A DNA stretch of 64,000 nucleotides. Origin: Blasia pusilla. Taxonomy: Eukaryota; Marchantiophyta; Marchantiopsida; Blasiales. Numbering within the stretch: the first letter of the stretch is position 1; each line of letters begins with the position of its first letter. The notes under the pieces were generated by a model, which did not search any database, had not been told where the DNA came from, and saw only the letters and a list, made by a program, of their open reading frames with translations. Positions 10,980-20,039 of the stretch are shown here, in pieces. Where the stretch lies: positions 7,688,001 to 7,752,000 of the forward strand of contig CM114272.1 in NCBI GenBank assembly GCA_050084515.1, written 5' to 3'. The position numbers and the translations under genes are program-made.

Positions 10980-13900
10980 TCAAGAATCATTCCCCCTTGT
11001 TCTTGACGATGGCAAGTGACTCGCTGCAAAGAAAGATCTATGCAAACCAAGGCAACCCTTGGGCTGCAGGCATGTCTTTCGTCTAGTGGCTGAAACTGCA
11101 TCAATGGAAAATACAGACTGGAGAGAAATTTTTGAATAAGTGCTCCCCCACGCTGGTTTGGTATGTGAAAAACCTGCTTTCAGTGAACTGAGAGATTCTA
11201 TGGACAAACGTACTGATAATGGCATATTACCACAACAAAGACCTGAGCGCATGATCTGAAGGATAAAATTCTATGGTCTGGAACCTCCTTTCCACACTTT
11301 AGTAATGATAGTACACACGGATAATATCCCCAACATTGCTGCACTTCATCAACACCACATTGCATAGCAGATGATGTTCATAATATCCGCGGTTCCTCTT
11401 AAATGCCCTGTAAGAAAGTAAAGGGGAAAACTCTGATAATCAGAACCCCTGCAGAGGTAAGCTCATAAAATAGATTGAGCTCTTTTCAGGCAAGCAACTG
11501 CAAATAATCTCATAATGTACAGGTCCTGATGTTACAGACCGTGTGCATATAGAATATAAGGACATGGAAGGAAATAAACAAACCGACACTGAGATTTTCC
11601 AATTAACACAACTGCAAATAATCTCATAATGTACAGGTTCTTGATGTTACAGACCGTGTGCATATAGAATATAAGGACATGGAAGGAAATAAACAAACTG
11701 ACACTGACATTTTCCAATAAACATTCCAGACTAATCAATCTAGTCCATGGGTGAGGAATTACTTGTCAAGAACCACCCATGTGGCTTGCAGGGCGTCAGC
11801 TTGTTGTTCAATGACATACTTTGTGATTCCGGCTGCTATTTTGACATCTAAGTTGACCTGGAACAAATGTCAGTAGGATCAACACATTATCACATTATTT
11901 CATGAGCCACTTTGCACAAACCTACATGTAGTTTCATCTTCAAACCAATCATAACTCTCTAAGAAGATAGTGATCCAGACTCTCCTACTACACCATGGGT
12001 GCGGTTAACACAACATAAAGCTCCTCTAAAAAGAAGCTCTAGTTGACATGATGTCTCTGTAACTAAAACTCTGCCATTCCGCCAGACTAAGCAGTGCAGG
12101 CACACAATTCAAACCTCATAAATTTGTTGTACGAGATTAGTGTTTCAAGAAAAGTTGCTGAATTGAACATCAAGCTAACACAGTACTGAATGACCTACTC
12201 CTGGCTGATAACTAGATCAAAATTTACAGCTATTCATTTAGTATTCTTTTGGGATTCATATTATGGCTTCCAAGCAGGAGAGAGCAGACACGGGATTGGA
12301 CATATCCACTTACTCCTTTTTTTTCACAAATTCTGTAAAAATGTTGCAGCATGTTCAGACTCTGAAACATGGCTTTTTTTCTTGAGATTTCGTCTTCCAG
12401 TAATTGATGATGCTCTTGATATTCCTCACTTCCTTGCCAGCAAGTTGCTGTAAACCAGAGCATTCCGAATCAGAACAGGGAAAAAAATCATGAAACGATG
12501 TGTCCGCCTAACTCTTGGATATCATCTGCACGTGGCCATGGTGTGCATCAACCTCCTTTAAGGTTGATGCACACCATTTCACTTTGCAAGCGTGAAAGAA
12601 TAGATTGTCCTGACTATGCACATGGCCAACCACCGAAATACTCAGACGAAGACATAATAACCAATCTAAACACCCACGGAGTTCATATAGAAGTTTCTTG
12701 CTTACCGGAAATTCAAGTACCCAGCACCCCTACTTGGTGAACAGACTTCCAAAACCTGACTGGTAACTACAACATCTGGCAACAATTGGGAATGAAGGTT
12801 TCAATACAGGGTACAAGGGATGGATAGGCAATTCAAGCAATTTCTTTGCTTATCGGTAGATCGACTGGTGTGACAGCATCGATATTTTTCACAACGCTAC
12901 CTCTGTTTCGCGTTGGAAGAATTCTCGATTTGGGATCTTGAAAGAACACACTATCCTAAAGATGGAGATGACCTGATGTAGGAAAACCCTCCGCTGCGGG
13001 CATCATAAGCAATATACTCACCTCGGAGTTCAAAGAGAAGTTTCTTGCATACAAAAGACTTGTACACAGCATCCCTAATTGATGAAAAGAGTGTTCCATT
13101 ACAATATCTAGCGACGCCCGAGGAAGGGAAATTCCAAGACAGGGTATGTGGGGTAGATGGCAAATCGTGCCGTTTTTTCCAACTTATTCAAGATCTGAAA
13201 TATCTTCAAGGGTTAAACGGAAAATATCCAAGGTTGCTTAGCGGGTACGATTCCTCCAATCCTAATCAGAGCTAGGTTCTGTCATCCAAGATAGGCTTCA
13301 ACGGTGATAGACACGAATAGAGATAGATACGCCTCATGTCGTAATAATAGGGAAATGAGAATTCAGACGAGCAGTTGAATCTCATGCACAATTTCCAACA
13401 CCGAACCACCTACGGATGATGTAGAACGCGTAACTAGGGATCAACAAAAGTTCACGACGTCTGCGACAAAAGAACCACCAAAAACTGAAGGCGTCCACAA
13501 TTCACATGAGCCCCGGCCCCTGCGCCGGAAATCCAATGATGCTTCTCTAAACAAGATTGTTAACCCTGCCCAGCAATAGCTTGAGAAAAAGGTAAGAGGA
13601 GGACGTACATAGCCGGGTCAGCAACACTTGCGCTGTCACTTTCACATTCACACCGCACAGAGTATCACCGTCAGGAATGACTCCAAGGAGCGTTACTGTG
13701 TCTCCGGGTTGAACAACGTTTATGAGTGCCCATTCTAAAGCATCCATCGTGAGATCCTTACTTGCATTAACCACGACCATCACTCGTAGCGATTCACCAC
13801 TTCTACTAACTGGAGACGAAGGCTGCGTTTCCCCTTCCGACAGCCATCCCCCTCTCTCGAACGTGTCCAGCTCGGTGCTGTTCAACAGAGCGGTAGTCAT
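10980..13900 (-). CDS. USP-domain protein, N-terminal part of a USP/receptor-like kinase type gene
   Basis: Proposed exons on the minus strand are 13,900-13,609, 12,447-12,314, 11,857-11,763, 11,407-11,317 and, less surely, 11,255-10,980. Exon 1 starts at ATG 13,900 and encodes RVMVVVNASKDLTMDALEWA then VVQPGDTVTLLGVIP, the first strand and helix of the universal-stress-protein fold seen in plant proteins of the inactive-kinase SELMODRAFT_444075 type. Exon 2 ends SLNMLQHFYRICEKKG. Exon 3 encodes VNLDVKIAAGI and ATWVVLDK, and exon 4 gives HHLLCNVVLMKCSN. Donors GTACGT, GTAAGT and GTAATT and the AG acceptors give consistent phases across exons 1-4. The last exon relies on a weak donor and ends at a stop, giving 295 residues in total. 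A kinase domain, usual in the family, is not found anywhere to the left, so this is a short USP protein, a truncated gene, or a gene with a very long intron. Confidence 0.65.
11495..11721. repeat. Tandem duplication, 114-bp unit, inside a USP-gene intron
   Basis: Units start at 11,495 and 11,609 with CAACTGCAAATAATCTCATA and continue through ACCGTGTGCATATAGAATAT to TTTTCCAAT. They differ at only a few positions. The repeat lies between the exons at 11,763-11,857 and 11,317-11,407, so it does not disturb coding. Confidence 0.9.
12538..12577. repeat. Perfect 17-bp inverted repeat, 6-nt loop
   Basis: Left arm ATGGTGTGCATCAACCT (12,538-12,554) and right arm 12,561-12,577 are exact reverse complements around CCTTTA. 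It sits in the intron between exons 1 and 2 of the USP gene. The stem is shorter than a typical plant miRNA precursor. Confidence 0.85.
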
Positions 13901-15093
13901 TCGCGCAAGCTTGCAACAATTTGAATGCGCTGTCGCAAATTTTCACGACACTTGTGAAGGAGTCTATCGCACTCTCCGTCTGGAGATCATGCGTCCTGGT
14001 GTTCGCAACTACCACTTTATAGAACCTCCTTGATGACTAATCTCATAAGAGTCTCGAACGAAGTCTCTGTTGAAGGAATCAACAGTCTGTCAAGAAGGAG
14101 CTCCGAAACGAAACATTCATTCGTAACACATGGCTACAACACAGCGCAAAAGCCTTCAAAACACAAGCTGAGTTTCATAAACACAATTGTTGCATCTCAA
14201 GCCCACAAGATGCTCCTCCCACACGATTTTATTATCCTCACTTTCACAGTAGCCACCGGGGCCGCAAGGGCCAGCGAGACGCAAAAAACGAGCACCAACT
14301 GCAGAGCCAGTGCGCAACGACGCCTAATTCCCTAAGCACACGACAGAGGCCTGTCTCGCGCACGTCGGAGGCCTGCTCGAACACGCAACAAACCAAACCA
14401 CCGCGGAGCAAACCGCTGTCGCCGTGAGCCACGGAACAGGAGCTCTAACGTCTAATTTGGTCGTGAGAGGACGTAACTCCTAGACAAATCACCAACACGA
14501 CAGGGGAAATCTACCAGCAGCGCAAAGTCAGGGGGAGGACAGGTAAAGAACACAAACGCTTCAGAAATGGCTTGAGGGATTACGGCTCCGAAGTAACAGA
14601 TGGAGCACAAGCAATAGAAAAGGTCGCTCACAGCATTCGCTTCAAAATACCCATACAGCTGGTTACTTCTCCAAACCTGACATTGCGATGCCTACGCGAC
14701 CTCAGCCCTAACGAACATATACGCACCATCCAAACTCACCGGCGACAACAAGACAAACCCTTCTTCGAGCCGCGACAAAAAGGGCCTTCATTCATGACTC
14801 CTGGATCATGCCTCCTGCATCCTCCAGAGTGCACACACACATCGCCGCGATTATCCTAATCCTGACGCTAATCTCAATCTCCGCGGCTCCGCGCCATCTT
14901 CTAGGATGTGACAGCTTCGCAGCCTTCAGGACTAGCACTTCGTACGACTGACAGCTTGGGAGCCGTCCGATCGCACATCTACCATTCTCACACCGATTAC
15001 CCGCGCTTCCTCCCTCGGTGGCCCGTCGCTCGTGTGTGAAATGGTTTCGTAAATTCGCAACTTTCGTTGGAGGCTACGTCAAACCCCTCCAAG
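13901..15093. other. Upstream region of the USP gene
   Basis: No protein-coding gene is supported. For the minus-strand USP gene this is 5' UTR and promoter. The sequence is moderately GC-rich. I could not place a convincing TATA box or transcription start. Confidence 0.4.
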
Positions 15094-15147
15094 GGAAAGT
15101 AGGAGCGTGTAGGTCCCCTACAGGGGACCTACACGCTCCTACTTTCC
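15094..15147. repeat. Perfect 26-bp inverted repeat with 2-nt loop
   Basis: Left arm 15,094-15,119 (starting GGAAAGTAGGAGCGTG) and right arm 15,122-15,147 are exact reverse complements separated by AC. One more wobble and one further match could extend the stem outward. A stem this long with almost no loop is a strong cruciform candidate. It lies about 1.2 kb upstream of the USP start codon. Confidence 0.95.
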
Positions 15148-16156
15148 TTCGGCCCTCTCCCCCACTGTACGCCCCACGGGCGACTTCTCCTTCTGGGACA
15201 CCGGGACTCCGGCCGGGACTACACTGCAGCGGAAACTTAACGGAACCCCTACTGGCGACAGTAAGGCCCTTCAGGGACGATGAGAATCTAACGGTGGTGA
15301 TTTGAAGGAAAAGCATCACAACTATTCGGAGCTTCCAGTTTTGATTCGTATATTAGCAGAGACCGCTTTACAGGGCAGATATCGTCTCGGAGGAACATTT
15401 GCCTATTAGGGCCGGGTTTATGCATGCCAGGTCGAGGAGACCACATAGGGGGTCACAAGTTTGTAGGCGTCCAAAATTTTTGGGCTCAAAAACAAGAGTG
15501 CGGCCCCGGTGTTTTTGCGGAAAAAGAAAGAGAAAATGATCGCCTTAGGCCTTAGGACATGGGAAAAATATTAAAAGAATTACGGTGGTACTTAGGAAAG
15601 CTGGACTGATTTATGAGGATGTGTAATGAGGAGTCGAAATTACATTGGGACGGGAGCATTTCCAAGAGAGTGGTGACACACTCTCTTGGAAATGCGAAGG
15701 CCATAGATAGCTGCGGAAACTCATTCATCATGGGGTAGAGTAGCCGCTAGCCATAGGTGCTTCGGCTGTTCACACGCCCAAGGCTCGGGGTCGGGGCTCG
15801 TTTAAGACGCAGAAGGTGTGAGAGTTTAGGTGAGGACCATTCCGTGGACAGAGTGGGAAGGATGAACGAATTAGGATGGATGGACGGAGCTCTGACGGAT
15901 GGACAGAGCGAATAGGATGGATGAAAGCGGACACATGGAGGGGAGGTCTAACGGAAGGAACCCTTCACCGATGGATGTAAGGTTGAAAGGATGTCCGCAA
16001 CGTGGATGGACGCATTTCGGGAAATGTGAAGCCGTAGAAACCGAAACGGACGTAAACACGAAACGGCGTATCGGATAAGGACTTCTTAAGCGTGACCAAA
16101 TTGATCCGGGGTGTTCGTGCTTTTGAGAACCAGAGTTTTTGAACCTGCATCGGATT
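15148..16156. other. Spacer between USP promoter region and gypsy LTR
   Basis: No gene is recognised. 15,840-15,930 contains loosely repeated GGATGGA/GGACGGA motifs. The only clear structure is the hairpin at 15,656-15,695. Confidence 0.4.
15656..15695. repeat. Perfect 17-bp inverted repeat, 6-nt loop
   Basis: Arms GCATTTCCAAGAGAGTG (15,656-15,672) and 15,679-15,695 are exact reverse complements around GTGACA. It lies in non-coding sequence 460 bp left of the gypsy LTR. Confidence 0.9.
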
Positions 16157-16701
16157 TGTCGTGCGCATACATATCGCTACACAACATACATCGGTGGTCA
16201 CATCTACACCACACAACACCGATCTTCCCCACACACGGGTCGATCCACACATGTACAAAAATCAACTCATACATATACATGGAGATCACACAACAAAAAT
16301 AAAGAGTAATAAAAATGGCACACCCGGCCTAAAACTCCACTCCTCAATCTACATCGGCATATCGCCTCGTCCACCCTCGTCCTGTGCTATCAAGGAATCC
16401 GGACGCTAGCACCTAGTCCTATCTCACACACAAACAAGAGAGGTGCTCCAACGGCCCAACATGAGAAAGATGGCTTAGGAAAGCCACCTTCCTCTCTTAT
16501 ATCGGGCGGATTTTTGTCAACAAGTCATCTAGGCTGTGAAAGGCCTCAACATGAAAGTTATCACAAACAACGTTTCTAACACAATGGACGTATCCTCAAC
16601 CTCATCGGACACCGTGGGACAAAGTTACACTCAAGATAGTCCGCTAGCTCCTACGCCCTATCCACGATAGATCTCGGCCTATCGGCTACTCAGATGTGAC
16701 A
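16157..16701 (-). mobile_element. Ty3/gypsy LTR, full length (545 bp)
   Basis: The ends are TGTCGTGCGC at 16,157 and GATGTGACA at 16,701, so on the minus strand the LTR starts TGTCACATC and ends GCACGACA (TG...CA). A TATA-like GATATAAGAG on the minus strand lies near 16,494-16,504. It shares long blocks with 23,519-24,001 (same orientation) and 54,801-55,426 (opposite orientation). It lacks about 100 bp present after the TATA region in the 23.5-kb copy. The flanking pentamers GGATT and GCTGT do not form a target duplication. Confidence 0.8.
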
Positions 16702-16703
16702 GC

Positions 16704-16838
16704 TGTCGTGTGCATACATATCGCTACACAACATACATCGGTGGTCACATCTACACCACACAACACCGATCTTCCCCACACACGGGTCGATCCACACATG
16801 TACAAAAATCAACTCATACATATACATGGAGATCACAC
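16704..16838 (-). mobile_element. Partial gypsy LTR (135 bp) abutting the full LTR
   Basis: This repeats the first 135 bp of 16,157-16,701 almost exactly (TGTCGTGTGCATACATATCG onward), separated from the full LTR only by GC. On the minus strand it is the 3' terminal part of an LTR joined to the start of a complete LTR, an LTR-LTR junction. To the right it changes abruptly at GGCCCC to sequence leading into the pol region. Confidence 0.85.
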
Positions 16839-16879
16839 AACGGCCCCTCTAGCTGGCGATTGGATCCCCCCAACTCTTG

Positions 16880-19800
16880 ATAGAAAATATCACATCTCTC
16901 TGACATGACCTACTACCCTATACACATCTCGGATACATCCATCATCCCGTGGGAACGACATCAAGAGGGGGGGTCAAACATGACATATGCCACCCTTGAG
17001 AACAACCATCACATACCAACATGGTGACTGCACCCCTCGCTGATCCGCACAACATACACCTCAAGCCTGCATGTACCACTGCCAAGCTCGGATCTACCGT
17101 CCCATCTACGTTCGGAAGATGACATGGCGCACAATTGTGCACATGACCCTTCCAAACCATACCATCCCGTCCCTCCAACATGAGGACTCCGGTCGGTAAT
17201 ACCTCGCGCACACGTAGGATCGTGCGCCCTATAGTGACATCTAGCGTCGTGGATGCCGCTTGCTGTAAATACACGTAATCTCCAAGATGAAACCTCCTAA
17301 TCCCTGGACGATAACCTCTTCCACAAATGGTCACGTACCTCAATGTATCTCTATGTTGGGCAATAGCTAAGTTCTCAAAGGCCATAGGCATAACTCTAAG
17401 AAAAACCTCTGCCCTCTGAGAACATGCTTGTACCCACACATCTAGATCATCAAGATCTAACACCTCCGCCATGTCACGTCGAATCGCTGCAAGTAAATCT
17501 GGCTCTCTCCCAAAGAGCAAAAAGTACAGTGAAAATGACGCCAAGGATGCCTGTCGACTAAAGCGATAACCCATAGCCAACCATGGAAATTGTAGATCCC
17601 ACTCCCTCAACTGTCCCCGCTGCAAGCCATACTTGCACAATCCTCTCTTCACCGTCTGTACCCCTCTCTCCGCCAACCCATCCGCCTCAGGATGATCTCT
17701 GGACGTGGTGCGGTGATCTATCAGGCCTGATCACACAAGGCCTGAAACTCTCCCCTGAACTCGGTACCCTGGTCAGTCAACACCTCCGCCCGTGCACCAA
17801 AGTGACTAAGCACACGATCTAGAAATGCATAAGTTGTTCCCTTGCTCACCTTGTCTGGTAGTGCCACCAACTCTATCCACTTGGAGAAATACTCCACCAT
17901 GACCAACACGTACCTATGATGACGCCGTGTCAATGGCAAAAGTCCCGCAAAGTCTAAACTCCACCGATAACCTAAACCCATAATCGGCAAAGGATGTAAC
18001 TGCGGAGTGGGAGTATTGAAGGATGCTTGCACTCTGTCACATACCATACATCTGGCCACAAACTGCTTTAACCCAATATGCATGCCGCACCACCAATACT
18101 GAACCTGGAGTAAGTTGTAAGTACGCTTTACTCCAAAATGTCCCAACTCCTCATGGGCATGTCGCACTACACGTGCTCGCTGGGAAGGATGAGGTACCAC
18201 TCGTATCCTACCATCTCCCCATACCCGCAAAATGTGAGTCCCCTCCCACCTGAACCTCCTGGCTCTCTGTAGGATCCAATCCCGCTCCCTAGCACTCATT
18301 GTACTCGCTATGACGTCAGTGCGCAAGAACTCCACAACCTCCACGTCATCATGGATATCACGACCACTTGTCACCTCCTCACTAACCTCCGGATCAAAAG
18401 ACTCATCATCCAACCCCACCACTGGAGTCATCACCTGTGGCTGATTTGCCATAGTCAGCCAACAAAGATAGGCAGATACATGCCAACCGGGCACCATCTC
18501 CTCATCACTCTCTCCGTGCCATCGAGCTCCTATGTCGTCTCTCTAACTCGAACATGGGTTACGACTCAACCCATCCGCATCCTGGTTTAGCAGACCTGGC
18601 CTATGAATAGAGCCCACCTGGCAAGCTTTCTTGTAAGCTTGTCAAACTCCATCAACCACCTCAACGGATGATGATCACTGATAAGTGTGAGAGGGTTACC
18701 GAATAGATAGCACCTGAAATGTGCCACGGCCCATACTGCAGCCAAGCACTCTCCCTCGTAGGAGCTGTACTTTGCCTCTGCAATGTTGCTCGATCGGTTC
18801 GCGTAAGCCACAACGAACTCCCTCTCCTCATCATCCCTCTAAGTAAGCACTACTCCTAGACCCAACATGCTCCGATCCGTATGTAACTGGAATGGATGAC
18901 CCCTAACTGGTCTCTGTAAAATGGGTGAGGACGTCAACCTATCCTTGAGCTCCTGAAATGCTCGCTCCTGATCATCTCCCCACAACCAAACCTGATCAAG
19001 TCTCGTCAACAAGGTCAAAGACTTTGCGATCGCACTAAAACCCTTGACATATCATCGATAGAAGTTCGCTAGTCCAAGAAATGCTCAGACTCGACTCACA
19101 TCTGTAGGGCGTGGAATCGCGCAATAGCCTCTACCTTCGTTTGCTGAATACCTAACCCACTTGGGTATATGGTGTGTCCCAAGTACTCAATCTGCTCTTG
19201 AAAGAATCTGCACTTGCCTGGATGTAACTTCAGTACATGTAACTGCAATCGCCGAAACACCTCCTCCAGTTGTCGCTCATGCTCCTCAACCGTGGAACTG
19301 AAGATAAGAATATCATCTATGTAACATCGTACAAAATCCAAGCTAGCTAGAATCCTATCCATCACTCTCTGAAACTCTGCAGGCGCGTTCTTCAACCCAA
19401 ATGGTAAGAACCGCCACTGATACAAGCAATCTCTCCCGAACCGACCTATCCCCCAGAATGCTGTCTTCTCCTTGTCCTCCAACCTCATAGGAAGCTGATG
19501 ATAGCCAGCACGGAGATCTCATCCGCCCATCACCTGACCGCCACCCTGGCTGATAAGCAACGGTCTCCTCCCAGAAGTCAAGGATGAATCCTAGAGGATA
19601 TAACACTCTACTACCCACCAACACATCGTACGACTCAGCTGGTGTCGTAATCGCAGGTCTGCGCACCATAGCACTATCTGTCGCATGCTCAGGCTGGACT
19701 TTGACAACTATCTCCTGTCGAGTCATATATTGCGTGGGTGACACGCCCCCAATCAAGGTCTGTATCTCGAAGGGACAAGGCTCAATGTCGGCCTTCCGTA

Positions 19801-20030
19801 ACCCCAACGCTAAACACGTCGCTTTCCCAACATCAAGGGTTGCGCTCCTAAATCAAGTAGGACGCGCTGCGGGTGGTATACTGACCCCGTCAAACTAACC
19901 AAGCGAAATACTCCAGCTCGGTTATCCAATAACACTACTCCAGGTGTCACCACTGCTAGCTCTATGGCCGGTCGAGCTGGCATATCTACCAACTTCGCCG
20001 CCGCCGCATGCCATGACTCGTGGGGGCGCC
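16880..20030 (-). pseudogene. Ty3/gypsy pr-pol (protease, RT, RNase H, integrase, PHD), decayed
   Basis: Minus-strand order from right to left. Protease region: VDMPARPAIELAVV and VLLDLGAQPLMLGK, 19,992-19,810, continuing to 19,540. RT palm: AGYHQLPMRLEDKEKTAFW, FGLKNAPAEFQ and YIDDILIFSS, about 19,525-19,096. RNase H: EGECLAAVWAVAHFRCYLFG, 18,811-18,590. Integrase zinc finger: HAHEELGHFG to CMVCDRVQ near 18,180-18,020. Catalytic core: SLDFAG and TDQGTEF, with the Glu region after a frameshift near 17,700. C-terminal GPY/F-like region (RFHLGDYVYLQ) and then a PHD finger. The RT fingers are missing: protease runs straight into DLRAGYHQL at about 19,520, indicating a several-hundred-bp deletion. 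Stops and frameshifts make it non-functional. Confidence 0.85.
16924..17064 (-). other. PHD finger at the C-terminus of the gypsy integrase
   Basis: The translation reads LRCMLCG, then MLVCDGCSQGWHMSC, then LTPPLDVVP and, after one in-frame TGA at 16,942, WMYPRC. Spacing matches the C4-H-C3 PHD pattern: CxxC, CxxC, His four residues later, Cys three residues after that, then W-x-C-P-x-C, where the first terminal Cys is now Tyr. PHD fingers bind histone H3 tails. At this position chromoviruses carry a chromodomain, so a chromatin-targeting role is a reasonable inference. The stop and Cys-to-Tyr change show decay in this copy. Confidence 0.85.
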
Positions 20031-20039
20031 CCGAGAGGA

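Noticed and set aside
13722-14335. Plus-strand open frames of about 100 codons opposite and beside USP exon 1
   Set aside because: They are antisense shadows or unsupported frames. The minus-strand USP frame has clear homology and splice sites.
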